Source: Panax quinquefolius (lineage: Eukaryota; Streptophyta; Magnoliopsida; Apiales; Araliaceae). From it: a stretch of DNA of 64,000 nucleotides. Position numbers and translations under genes: made by a program. Position 1 is the first letter of the stretch. Every line of letters begins with the position of its first letter. The stretch spans positions 41,364,189 to 41,428,188 of the forward strand of contig CM035163.1 in assembly GCA_020205615.1 (NCBI GenBank), given 5' to 3'. A model generated the notes under the pieces. That model was not told the origin of the DNA. It was given only the letters and a program-made list of their open reading frames with translations, and did no database searches. This document shows, one piece after another, positions 10,952 through 23,119 of the stretch.

Positions 10952-13164
10952 TGTGACACCCCCAAATCCAGGTACTCTATTCCCACAGGATTTGGTGCTC
11001 ACTATCCAAAACCATTACATCTAACTACCCATCATAAAGGATAAAGACATAATTTAAATAACTTAACAATAGTCTTTCCCATTAAAGGGTTACATCATCT
11101 CAAAACAATCCCAGGTAATCTAACCTTAAATTTATTACATCAGTTTGCGGAATACATCATATATTAAAACAAGTCTTTAACATAATTCATTAAAAATAAA
11201 AATTCTCATAAGTCTTCAACACTTGGACATCTTGCCCTTTCCTTTACTAGTAGATGGCTCATCGACTTTCTCTACTTTAGCTGCAGTGTTAAATGAAAGA
11301 GTGAGCAAACAATTGCTCACTGATATAGGAAGTAGCAATGATAACAACATGAGAATGAGCAACAAATGCTGAACAATAATGAACTTGTTCTACGAGTTAA
11401 AATAGAAAACAAGCTCAAATTTAATATCTGAGGATCTTAAGACCACGAACTACGTCTCCGGTATTTAGGTATTAATACCTCAACCTTAATAGTCATTTAG
11501 ACTATACAGACCCTTCTTAACGTACTTAGGGGGATCAGCCCTTTGTACCATGTATTGTGCACAAACATCTAAATGTTACACGTACAAAATCCTCTATGTT
11601 AGGGTTGTTCGTCTCAGTTTGAATTTAGAATTTCCACACTAAAGAAAGTTTAGCTCGGAACTAACTTATCAGTGGTTCTAGAATTTTAGAACACTATTCT
11701 GTAATAGACTAGTTCAATCAATAAGAGTTTGTTTATTACTTGGAGGTTTAATATAATCAATATAGAATTGAACAAGGTTATCAAGGTCAAAGATCGAATA
11801 ACAACAATATATAATCGAGTAAACATGATATACATGCAAAGTGCTATATTCAAAAGAGTTAGAACAATCTCCTTTGAATTAATGTATTAGAACAATCATA
11901 TGCTTCGAATGATAATAAAGAAAGTAAAGCTCGCTCGATGTAACGAATTAGGTTACAAGAGCTTGTACAATCATACACTAGATAGAATCAATAGGCTTGC
12001 TTAACTTCAATGTAAAATTTAGGAATAAATAGATTGCTTGACTTAAAAATAGCATAGCTATGAAACAGGCGTAATTGTAATTGAGATAGGGTAAATAAAC
12101 TTGCTCAATAATTACAAGGTAGAGTTAGAAAACTTGCCTCAAGTGTAAGCTATACTATTAAAACTCATGTTTACCTACACATTTTAGTGGAATCACAATA
12201 TCTATTAGACATGTTAACATCCACTTACAAAATAACACCTAATTCTAGCTAAACTTGTTAATTTTTAGAACAAGTCTTATCTTACTATACATATTTCAGA
12301 ATCACAAGTGTACATTCCATAACACTTACTCATTGACCAATGAGTTTCTTAAATCACACATATCATTTTCACAACTTACTAACTTTACATTTTAGGGTGA
12401 CTGCCCACATGATACGTTTCTGTTTTAACCTTGTTATTACACATTTGACACATTAACATAATCATTAAGCCAAGTTATAATGAATGTCCAAAGTCTACAG
12501 AAGTAGCAGACTTTACTGTCTGTGACTAGGTACTGGCGCGGTCGCGCCAGTTTTACACTGGATAATATCGCGCACCCACCAAGATACTGTCTCCCACACG
12601 CAACATCTCCGTGCAGACGCATAAAGCTGCGCATGCCTTGTCGATTCAGCTTTTACAAAAGACGAACTTAGACTCTGTTATAGGCCAAAAATCCCAATTC
12701 CACAGAAATTCACCACACTTCAACATCTAAAAGTTTGTAATATCATAGTTAAGCATGTTATTCATCATTCTAACTACACAACCATCATATATACACAAAT
12801 TTGAAGAATCAAAACCATAGTTTTTCCAAATTTCTTTATTTTTGAAACTTTTAACGAATTCGATCACCACGAATTCATTTCTTAACCAATTGACATAATT
12901 TGAACTACGCCGCTTTCGTTTCTTAACATATTAACATAATCCATTAACAAATTATTGATTACAACACATATAGAGTATCAACTTTTGTACTTTCTAAATC
13001 CATTTTTCAAATATGAACACTGTTAATTACTTTTTCTTCCTACAACCCAATTTCTCACGAATTTGACCAACAAGTATCAAGTATACGTGATGATTAATAG
13101 ATTTTGCAAAACTATATGCACATATATCTACCACAATTCACGTGATTTCCAAAATCATACCAAA

Positions 13165-13215
<51 letters not shown>

Positions 13216-13345
13216 ACCAAACTAAAAGTAAAAATAGAAATAGTTTATACCTTGAACCTTTGATTGTGTGATGGCAAAATTGATAGAAAATTCCCTCTCA
13301 ATCCTTCTCCTTTTTGATTCCACTCTCAATTCTCTGCAATTCTCA

Positions 13346-13382
<37 letters not shown>

Positions 13383-14003
13383 CTGTTATCTAGTAAGCCT
13401 TAGAAAAATAATACGTGAAATAATCCACTGAGCGCTTAAACACTGATAATCGTGATTATTAGTTTATTAAGCCAAGCGTCTTTGGCAGTTATATTAACCA
13501 AAAGCCACAAGGCTTTGTTTGGTTACACAAAATTTTCATAATAGATTATTTTTATAATATTTTTATTATATAGTTTCACTTGTCACACATTTAGTTAATG
13601 AAATAACTTTAGCTTAATTAATTTAAATAACTTGTAATGGTAATTAAAATAATTTATATTATAATTACATTTATGAATAATAAATAATTATATATCTACT
13701 TTAATTAATAAATTAGAAACATCACTTTATTTAATCTATTTATTTCCTTTAAATTAAACAATTCATTTAATTTAATTATTTTCTTAAATATTAAGCAATT
13801 GATTTAATTTAATTATTTTCTTAAATTAAATCCTTCAAATAAAATTATCATTACTCAATTTAATTAGCCTTAATCAATTTAGTTACTAAATTAATTCACC
13901 ACAATTCATCAATTAATGATTTTCCTCAATAAATAAATTACCTAAAATATTTATTTAATTCAATAAATATTTAAATTAAATTACAAATTTCTCGATCGTT
14001 ACA
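10952..14003 (-). repeat. 5' LTR of element B
   Basis: The minus-strand ends are TGTAACGATCGAG (14003 inward) and GGGGGTGTCACA at 10952, so it is bounded by TG...CA and directly followed by the primer-binding site. It contains a long TA-dinucleotide run (about 13168-13213) and a CT run (about 13351-13380). Part of it (13226-13587) is repeated at the left end of the window. No genes are seen inside; short ORFs are chance. Confidence 0.9.
13168..13213. repeat. TA microsatellite in the LTR of element B
   Basis: A run of more than 20 TA units. The window's left edge lies just downstream of where the corresponding run would be in the 3' LTR. Confidence 0.95.
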
Positions 14004-15055
14004 GATCCAGTTACATACGATGAGGTAAAAGTTGTAGACACTCATAAAAATGGATTGAAGCAAGCTTCTCAAAAATGGAACATTCGTTTTGATGAGATAA
14101 TCAAAAGTGTTTGATTTATCAAAAATAAGAATGAACCTAGTGTGTACAAAAGGGTCAGTGGGAGCGTCATGACATTTCTAGTATTATATGTTGATATACT
14201 ATGGATAAGGAATGACGTACCAATGCTACAATTTGTAAAGATAAAGTTATCTAAACATTCCTCCATGAATGATATGGGAAGAGTATCGTTATTGGGGATA
14301 CAAATCTATATAGATAGATTTAATAGGATGCTTGACTTAACCCAACGAACGTATATTCATTTGATGTTAAAGTCGTTTAGCATGGCAAACTCTAAGAGAT
14401 GTCTCATATTGATGAGTCATGGAGTGTATCTCTCTTAATAGTCCCCATAGACTCCTGAAAAGAGAGATTGCATGAGTGACAATCATGTATACAATGAAAT
14501 ATATGAGACATGATGTTGATCAGTCATATTCTGGAGAAGATCACTGTAAGACAGTGAAAAACATCTTAAAGTACTTAACCGACACTAAGGATGTGATAAG
14601 ATTTATGGTGAGTCTGAATTAAAACTAGAAGGCTTAACATACTCAAGATTTTCAGACAGACCAAGACGACAGAAAAATCTACTTTAAGGTAAAGCGTTAC
14701 CTTGAACGGTGGTGCAGTGAAATTGGAAAGGTTCCAAACAGGAAAGAGTTGTTAGCTTAGAGATAAAGAAAATGTATATAGCTGTAAATGAAGCTGCAAG
14801 TTGATTGTTTGGATATAAGTTCATTACAGAACTAGGAATAGTTCCTAAGTCTCATCTTAGATCTAAACATGTGTTGTGGCACTTTCATTTGATTAGAGGA
14901 ATCATTGAAAGATGGGAAATCACTATAAAGATAGTGGACTCTCAAGAACAACATTACATATCCATTTACTGAAGCTTATCCAATAGCAGGATAATCGTCA
15001 CTTAGAGAAGAAGGGTGTGAGATACCATGACGATTGGCTTTAGTGTAAGTGGGAG
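14004..15055 (+). pseudogene. Ty1/copia RT-RNase H remnant (element C)
   Basis: The segment begins abruptly inside reverse transcriptase at the edge of B's LTR. Readable blocks are HKNGLKQASQKWNIRFDE, then VMTFLVLYVD (the start of the YVDD site, with one Asp lost), LLGIQIYIDR and LTQRTYIHLMLKSFSM. Further on come RNase H pieces, including SKHVLWHFHLIR, and the end of pol. Multiple stops and shifts are present. The pol end is followed by a polypurine tract and LTR as expected in Copia elements. The 5' half would lie left of element B, outside the window. Confidence 0.8.
15047..15055 (+). other. Polypurine tract of Copia element C
   Basis: AAGTGGGAG directly follows the end of the Copia pol remnant and precedes the LTR. 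GTGGGAG is the usual polypurine tract of many plant Copia elements. Confidence 0.65.
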
Positions 15056-15056
15056 C

Positions 15057-16893
15057 TTGAAAGTAGTATGCACACAAGCCAATTATGTTTGATGATAAAG
15101 CATATACTTTGTAAGAATCTTATTCATTTATTAATAAAAAGTATTAATTTATTAAAGGCTTTTAATTATCTACATGATGTTGTTTTATAATATGTGATAA
15201 ACCCATAGTTTTAAGCTATGCTTTTAGAATAATGATGATGATCATTCTAATGAGATCTAAATTATTAGAAAGCTTAAAACTAAAATAGTTCCCAATCGTT
15301 GGATTACTAAATTTTGGATTAGTGAATCCGGATAGATTGGTATATACGTTGCTTGCTCATTGGATGAGGATGATTGATCTCATGATCATTTGTGTGGAGA
15401 CACTAAAGCAAGTATGTAGGTGCTTATTAGAGAATAAGTTCACTTAACGTGGCTCGCTAAGGAATACCTAATGGAGTTTTACTTGCCTGTCAATAGGAAT
15501 TCCTGTAGTGATAGTAGTATAAGTGATCTTTGGATTTGAGATCATTATAGTATCTTGTGTATGATGAATTATACTTTGACTTATTCCTTAAGATCCTTAG
15601 GGTATATCAAAGGGTATGCTTGGGTATAATAAGTTGTACATGGAGATAATATATGATCAATAAAGAATCTACCACTTCTAGTAAAAGAAGAGAAATGTCA
15701 TATGTGATTAGATAAATGACAACTCAGTAGTCCTTGGCCAAGGCAGAATGAAATTAGAAAGGAGTTTCTAATTTGCATTATTTGGAGTTGTGCATTTAAG
15801 AGTCGAAATACATATAATTAAATAAAATAAGACTTGACAATAATTGCATGTCTTATATTTAATTGAGACATTGTATGGTGGAAGGATTGAATTGTACGGT
15901 AACTATTTACTCAAAGGTTCTTTTATGATTAATATTGAAATCTAAATTATCTGGAAAGTCATTGATCGCTAGAGAGGCTTATCCCTATTGTAGAATAAAT
16001 ATTATTTATTTAAATAAATTAATATTTTAATTTATTTATTTAAATAAGATTAGAATTGTTCTAATTGATTTATTCACAACCAGTTTAATATGGAGAACCT
16101 AAAGGGTCACACCATAAAAGGAAGAATAATTATTTAAGAAGTTAATGACATAATCGTAATAATATGTTAAGTGTGTTTAATTTAATCTATGGTGATAGAA
16201 TAAATTAAATAGTTTAATATTTATTATTTAATATTTTAAAAATATTAAATATATAAATTAATAAGAGGAGTCTTATTAATATTATTACAATTATTATTAT
16301 TTTAATTTCTAAAGAGTTGGAAATTAATTTAATATTAGTACTCTCTTTTATTCCTAATAAGATTAGGAGGCTAATTAATTAAATGATTTTAATTAATTAA
16401 AATAAAACCCAATTTCTTAATTGTTAAGGAGGGTTGCCCACATCTATAAATAAGAGGAGTCTTATTATGGGTGTAGAGTTGTTGTTGACTTTTTCACAAC
16501 ATACGTGATTCCAATTATTGGAGAGTACGTTCCCTTTCTATGAGAGATAGAAAAACTAGGGTTTTGCAAAACACTCATCTTCTTGAATTTTTCTTCTTCC
16601 TTGGTGGATCACCTCTAGAGGCCAAACACTTGGGTGGCTAACGTTGATCAAAGGAAGGAACCAAACCCGATGGATTCAAGTTGAACGCGAAAAGGATTGG
16701 AGGTGAACTTGTACTTGAGAAAGCTCGGATCTTCAAGGGTATGATTCTTGTTCTTTATCTTTTCGTTTAATTAATAATTGTGCATAAAGGACGGTCCGAG
16801 TATATGGTTTGTAAAATTTTAAAACTCTGATTTTTCACGTTTCCGCTTATTTTATGCAATTTGATTGCGTTTACGAATATTACAAACCTAACA
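15057..16893 (+). repeat. 3' LTR of Copia element C
   Basis: The LTR starts just after the polypurine tract; its first bases look mutated (TTGAAAG where TGTTGG-like is usual). I place its end at CCTAACA (16893). It has a leader-like CT/TC-rich segment near 16560-16620. The other LTR is outside the window, so both borders are approximate. Confidence 0.6.
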
Positions 16894-17326
16894 TAAACAG
16901 TTTTGAAAAAAATCCTCATCCTTGGTGGCTAGTACCGTAGTTCCTTTTTTTTGTAGATCGTACGACGATTCGCGGGGCGTTCGTGTGGATACCGTAGAGA
17001 CGCAGTTTGTTTAAATTGCATTGGAGATTCTACCGCATCGATTCTAGCTTTAATAATCGGTATAATTTCTAACCATTGAATTAATTTGTTTTTTCCGATG
17101 GATCCTGTATTAGGGTTTCGCAATTGTCTTTCAATTATTTATTTTTGCTGCGTTTTATGTGCCGAAACCCTATACTCCCTATATAGGTCCAATCCATGAC
17201 ATACACAGCTTCTCACCACTTCGAATTCCTCATATGGGTAGTTCTCACAGAACGTCTCACTTCTTTTTCTATGAGAAACTGATCTCGAAACTGAGGATGA
17301 GGAAGATACCAAATCCGAGAATGATA
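16894..17326. other. Unassigned sequence between Copia LTR and solo LTR
   Basis: I see no convincing gene. It ends at the target-site copy of the solo LTR, so it was once continuous with 19932 onward and may be internal sequence of the CACTA element. The weak minus-strand ORF at 16929-17123 shows no recognisable motif. Confidence 0.4.
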
Positions 17327-17331
17327 TACAC

Positions 17332-19926
17332 TGTAAGACCCCAACTTATTATTAATGAAATTTAATTTTCTCTAATTTTGAAATAGTAAGGGTTGATTTG
17401 ATTAATGTGGATAGTTAGGGGTTAAATACGCAAATATTTCAAAATAAGCAAGTGGTTATAAAATATTCATTGTTGTCGGGGAATATTCGGTTGGTCGAGG
17501 AATATTCGTCTCGTCGGGAATATTAAATGCATTTGCCAAGCAGCCCATGTGTGGGCCCCATAACGGAAAGCGATTGGTTGAAGAAAACGACAAATATAAG
17601 TTGGTTAAAAATAACGGCGTAGTTGTTACCATTAAGATTTGTTGGAATACCTTTGGTTAAAATACACGATGTCTGGCGTGGTTTGCATAAAGATGTAGCA
17701 CCAGTATTACAAAGATTTGTTGAATTATTGATCCTTACGTAAGAAGGCACTTTACTCAATAATTTTCACGAGAATTACTTGCTCAATATTTTATTTTATT
17801 GATTCAATAATTGCTGCGTTGATATTTTATATTATTGTTGTTCAATAATTGTCACTTTACATTATCTCCATTATCGATCAATAATTCATATTATTTAAAT
17901 AATATTATTAGATAGCATTATTGGCAATGTCTAGAAAGTTACATCGAGGAGAGGTTTGGTCACCTAATTGCAAGCGCCAAGAAGGAGAGATCCTTATTGA
18001 AAGCCCCTCTTTCTGAGGAACTACTTTGGTTGTCATAATTGTGATTACATAATATTATTTGTGAATAATTAATTATTGATTCATATGATAAAGAAATATT
18101 TATTTTATGTGGATATAAATGATGGATTTATTTATGTGGTTATAAATGAAGAAATTATTGTTGAGGTGTTTTATCGGTATTTTATCGGATTGGAGGTATT
18201 AAAAATCAAATCGTGGTTTTGAGATATATTATGGGGTTATAATTTTTAATCCACCGTTGGATTGTGGTAATTTTTGGGTATGTTATACATACATAAGTTG
18301 AGTATATGTCCACAAATTTTGAACCGTTAAAAATGCATGAATGATTTGTTATGAATTTTAAGAGGTGTCCGATTCTGAAGTAGGGTTATAATTGATTTTG
18401 GTGGAAAATTCTAGAATTGAGTGGGCCCCACTTGTGGTTGGTAAAAAATGTGCTTAATTTTATTTCAAATGTGGTGGGTGGCAATAGTAGCGAGTAAAGC
18501 CATCGGTCAGTTGAGTCAAGTCTGCCTTCTACGGGCTAACATTTTCCTATAAATAGAGGGCTAAGTTAGAATTGAAAATCACACCGTAAACAAAGTTTTC
18601 TCTCTTCTCTCTATATTATTGAGCGTATTTTGTGAGTATTTAGATACTTTGAGAGTTCTTTGTTCAAGACAAGTTTCATTCAAAGATCACTTAGATCTTT
18701 CCTTCCTCAAGCAATTGATTCTTTGAGGTAAGGGATATTATTTTTTCGTAATGATATTATTTCTTCAATATCATTATGTTGAAATATTGATCTGAAGTTT
18801 TTATCAAATTTGGAACTTTTTCATGTCGGGTTACTATTCATGAGTTACTATTCACGAGTTACTATTCATGAGTTACTATTCACGAGTTCTTATTCACGAG
18901 TACTATTCATGAAGCGTGAAATTTTTTTTGTGGAATTTCTATCTTTTGGTGTGAGTTACTTATTCACGTATACTTAAGACTATTCACGATATCGACACTA
19001 TTCATCGAAAAATAAAATTTCTTCTTTTCGTCTAAAATATCTATTACGGATACTAGCTTTGATTGTATCCATGTTTTGATCATTCTTGAATTTTACACCA
19101 CTGTGATTATTTTTGAGTTATTTTGGACGTGGATAAAATAAAGTACGAATCCTTAATCCTTGATCCTTGTCATTTTGTTTCACTTTGGATTCATTTCTTT
19201 AAAAATATTTTCATCATCCTCGGTCTTAAATGATGATATTATTGAATATCTTTGGCCCAGAGTGCAAAGATGAATGATTTCTGAAGAATATCTTTGGCAC
19301 CTGTAGTGTAAAGATGAACAGTGTTTAAATGAACACGACCAATCGATGAATATCTTTGGCCTGTAGTGCAAAGATGAATATTTGATTCCAGATGTTTATG
19401 GATTGTTGTTACAGGGATAAAAGATAGACGATGAACTTTTAAATTCATACATAGAAGATAGTAGTTTGCATTCTCTACTTAACTCTTCTAATGAATTATT
19501 ATTTCCTCTGCGAATATTGATTTAAAATTTGTTGTCTATCAGTATTCTATTAAATTTTTCCCTGTTGAAGACTAACGGTAATTTGTTGTATATTATCTTA
19601 GTCATAATATTCTTTACTTGAGCTAGTTGAGCTCACCTTTTCCTTTTTGTTCCATTTTTCTCGTGGAGGCGAGAATATAAGCGAGTATGAGTCTGGGTAT
19701 GGAATGAAGGTTTTAGAAAGGATTGTTTAGTAGTCCTCACCATTTTTGTAAAATAATGTATCAATAAATGTGATGAGGATTTATTTGAGTATAGATATTG
19801 TCTAGAAGATAATATTTGTATTCAAACTCACAGTTTTACTGTTGTAATAATAAAGTTGTAGTTGTTTCTGTACCATGTATTGACAACTCAGAATAGGTGA
19901 TGTATACCTATTTTGGGGGCGTCACA
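17332..19926 (+). mobile_element. Solo LTR of the element A family with 5-bp target duplication
   Basis: It begins TGTAAGACCCCAAC and ends TTTTGGGGGCGTCACA, the termini of the element A LTR. TACAC flanks it at 17327-17331 and again at 19927-19931, a perfect 5-bp target-site duplication. There is no internal region, so it is the product of LTR-LTR recombination. It holds ACTATTCACGAGTT-type short repeats (about 18825-18910) and a roughly 50-60-bp repeat around ATATCTTTGGC (about 19245-19380). Length is 2595 bp against 3129 bp for LTR A. Confidence 0.95.
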
Positions 19927-20055
19927 TACACGTTGATTCTTATGGGTTTGATGATGTACGTAATTAAAAATGATCATTCATATTAGTACATACCACATAT
20001 TGTTAAACCTTTCATATTCATAATATACCAATTTGGTTATTGCAGTAGGATATTC

Positions 20056-21896
20056 ATGGCTAGAAATAGCGGTGGAGGTCGTCGAGGTGGTGGGCGATCC
20101 GGTACTGGAGACGGTAGCCATGATGGAGGCTCTTCTTCGGGCGTTAGTAAGTTATCTTAGCTAGGATTTAAATATATCTCAAGCTGCATTAGTTTATGTT
20201 TATTAACTCGGTTAAATATAATTATTACAGATGCACCTCGTCAATGACACCGAGGGATGAACCTCGGTATCTTTGGTCGTCCACCGGCAGTGCCATTTAC
20301 AGTACCGGTTGATGTCACTTTTGGACAGTAAGTGTTAATATATTGGTAATATTTCTGTCAGTTATTGCAAAACATAATTCACATAACACATATTGTTATA
20401 TTTTTTCGGTAGTATACTAGACCTGGTGGCTAAGCACACCCTACAAGCGATCTGTTTGACGCATCTCCAGAGAGGGTGCATGCAGTTCAGCCAGTATGCG
20501 CGGTACGATGCCACTTTTATGAAGACCGTCTTCCACGTAAGTTAAGCATATTATATTAATTACTACATAGTTGTATTAGGATGACGAAATCAATTTTTCC
20601 TAATTTTAAAACTTTTGTTGTAGGTTTATTATAGATTTGACCCGAGCATCTCTTAGTCAGCTGGCGACAATGTGATTGAACATCATGTCGCTGTGAATTA
20701 CTCCGGCTGGCTGTATGAGATGAGACAGTGGGCAACCCGGGCAGTTGAGCACCAGCCCAGGACCACCATCAGAGATTATCAGCCCTGCATAGTCTCCGAT
20801 TTAGCCTGGGAGGCTATGTGTGCACACTGGGATGCTGATGACTTCAAGAAAAAGTCTGAGCAGGTGAAGAAGAACCGTGGTCAGCTCCGAATAGTACACA
20901 CCACTGGTTCTCAGTCGTTTGAGGAGGCGAAGACGGTAAGTGCGTTGTATTTAGTTATTTAGTTATCAAGTTCTCACACAAATACTTAATACCTATTTTA
21001 TGAATGTTTTTATTAGGCCTTGAGGAACACCTTGGGCCGAGATCCTACCATTTTAGAGTTTTGGGATCGAGCCCACACGCCTAAGGTCGAGCGTGCTTTG
21101 TCTCAGACAACTTTAGCTATACGGGTAAAACTCATCTTACTATTTAGCTTTTAGTAATATTCAATCATAAATAAAATGATATAATTAACATACGTATACA
21201 AAATAAATTACATGACCGATTTTAAAGGCTTTGGGATGAGCGTATAGTTGAGTTGGAGGCTATTAGGAGGGGTTCTGAGCCGTTAGATTCTGCAATCCCT
21301 CTTCCCGATATTGTATTGGATCGGGATGAGGAGTTGGGACTATGGGTCGCGTCTCAGGATCCCCCTACTAGCAGTACCGAAAGATATCGAGTGTTGGGTC
21401 TGCCGAGGATACCAGCATATACACTTCCTGGAGGTAATATTTTTTATTTGTCACGAAATTATCAAAATTTATCACATTATATAAATTATTATTAGTAATC
21501 AAATTTATATCTTTTTATAGGCTTCAGCCAGCGCCAGCGTCCGAGAGCACATGTCGGACCATCTCATAAGGGCGATGGCTTGGATGACGAGATCTTCCAG
21601 AGGTTGATAGGGGCCGTGCGGATAGGTTTCGTACCAATTCGGTCTTTCAGCGTCAGCAGTTGCCTACCAGTTCTCGTCTTCACCAGATTGCTTAGGATAT
21701 TATAGCAGGGGCCTCCGCAGAGAGTACGAGATTACCGCGGGAGCAGTTCGATGCTTGGAGTGGCGAGATGCTCCGGATGGTGATTACCCTCTGGGAGGAG
21801 GCTTTTTCGTCCGCCCCCGCCTACTCAAGTATTCTTATTGCTTATATTATTTTCAATTAAGGCTAGCTTGTTAATTCTCTCTCCCTCTCTCTCTTT

Positions 21897-21935
<39 letters not shown>

Positions 21936-22085
21936 GCGAACTAATGATTTATATTTTTGATTCTATTAACAGGGTGGCAATGGCGAGCAGACTGACGATG
22001 ACGAGCAAGAGGACGACACTGATTTCCATACACCAGAGCAGTGTCGTTCACCTCCACCCGATGATGATACTTTTACTAGTTTATA
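20056..22085 (+). pseudogene. CACTA/En-Spm plant transposase-like gene (Ptta/En/Spm family)
   Basis: About eight exons can be joined by GT-AG introns: 20056-about 20147 (MARNSGGGRRGGGRSGTGDG), about 20231-20330, about 20412-20538 (ILDLVAKHTLQAICLTHLQ), about 20624-20936, about 21018-21125, about 21227-21434, about 21521-21830 and about 21973-22085. The recognisable core is DDFKKKSEQVKKNRGQL, then VHTTGSQSFEEAK, LGRDPTILEFWDRAHTPK and a Glu-rich region. This is the pattern of the plant En/Spm accessory transposase family that binds subterminal repeats. In-frame stops occur, for example near 20655 and 21690. The last exon is acidic (ADDDEQEDD-like). Confidence 0.7.
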
Positions 22086-22106
22086 GTTTATTTATATTCA
22101 TATTAT

Positions 22107-22206
22107 TGTAGAACATTTGTATATATTGTAGTGTCTAATTGCGTCTGTATAAGTATTGTAGAACATTTGTATATATTGTAGTGTCTAATTGCGTTTGTAT
22201 AAGTAT
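22107..22206 (+). repeat. 50-bp direct duplication downstream of the CACTA gene
   Basis: A 50-bp unit beginning TTGTAGAACATTTGTATATA occurs twice in a row with a single visible difference, just after the presumed stop codon. Confidence 0.85.
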
Positions 22207-22449
22207 TATAAATTATATTGTTTATCATTTATGGAACATTAACTTATATTTGTAATTGTTAGCTCAGTAGTGCTTATGATAATCAGTTAGTAGATTACGT
22301 TTTACTGGATGTGTTGCTATCATTTTTAGCGCTACGTTGAATATTTGAATGTGAGATACATGTTTATATTACTGTTTATTGGGTTGTGACAGGATACAGG
22401 TACATAAATGGGTTTAAACATATGGAAACTGCACTTTTCAAATCTGCAT

Positions 22450-22825
22450 TTAAAAAAAATAGTTAATTCCGATGGAATAAGGTATAAATTTCGTAAGATT
22501 TAATAATTAGCCATTTTTAATAAATACCAGTAAATTTTAATTCCGAGGGAATATTTTTGTCTAAAAAAAGGAATATTATACTCGGTGGAAAGTTTCGTCC
22601 TATTTATTGAGTCATAAATAGCTTATTTTCGATGAAATTCTGTCGGAGATAAATTCATCGAAGATAAGATAGGTACAACGGAATTTGTGACGGATGTTAT
22701 CTTCGACGCGTATATATATGACCGAATTTCTGACAGAATATTTCGTCAAAAATAACCTATTTTTGACTGAATAGGATTATTTTTTAGGGAAAATTCCGTC
22801 GAAAATAAGGCTTTTCCTTGTAGTG
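22450..22825. repeat. CACTA subterminal repeats and terminal inverted repeat
   Basis: Motifs such as ATTCCGATGGAATA, TTCGATGAAATTC, TTCGTCAAAAATAACC and AATTCCGTCGAAAATAAGG recur in direct and inverted orientation up to the terminus CCTTGTAGTG. These are the expected transposase-binding repeats of CACTA elements. Confidence 0.75.
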
Positions 22826-23119
22826 GTTGTTGTGTGTGTGTGTATATATATATATAAGAATTGATCCATAGCTAACTGTCGGGATATTTCATATGAATTC
22901 CACATCAGATAAATTCAAGAGTATAGATGGGTTAATAAGTATGTTGGACCCTCAACCTAGCTAATAGGTTAACCTTTTAGGTAAGGAGATAGTTCAACAT
23001 GCTTATTGGGCTAGTCTACACATGTGTGTGATGAATTGGTGTGGGATGAACCATGCAACTCCATTACACTAACATTATCAAATTAAGATTATCCTTACAA
23101 CAAATTTTGAGAGTCCATC
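22826..23119. other. Intergenic stretch between CACTA and Pack-type element
   Basis: It starts with a TG/TA dinucleotide run (about 22828-22855). I see no gene or clear repeat in the remainder. Confidence 0.5.

Larger units (their letters stand above)
5180..14003 (-). mobile_element. Element B: near-complete Ty3/gypsy chromovirus (Tekay/Del-like)
   Basis: Minus-strand order is 5' LTR (14003-10952), tRNA-Met-type primer-binding site, an extra leader ORF, gag with zinc knuckles, protease, RT, RNase H, integrase and chromodomain. The order PR-RT-RH-IN and the chromodomain define the chromovirus branch. The lineage name is my inference from the integrase tail and the very long LTRs. The element is dead: several stops break gag-pol and two catalytic Asp residues are changed to Asn. 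Its 3' end runs straight into element A, and its 3' LTR survives as 1-362. Confidence 0.88.
19932..22825 (+). mobile_element. CACTA (En/Spm) element, right part
   Basis: The right end is CTTTTCCTTGTAGTG (22811-22825), the reverse complement of a CACTA terminus. Inward from it lie subterminal repeats with TTCCGTCG, TTCGTCAAAAATAA and TATTTTTGACTGAA-like units in both orientations (about 22450-22810). A transposase-like multi-exon gene precedes them. The left CACTA end and the main transposase are not in the window; 16894-17326 may belong to it. Confidence 0.8.

Noticed and set aside
13063..13263. ORF with a Tyr-Ile repeat
   Set aside because: It is only the translation of a TA microsatellite inside the LTR of element B.
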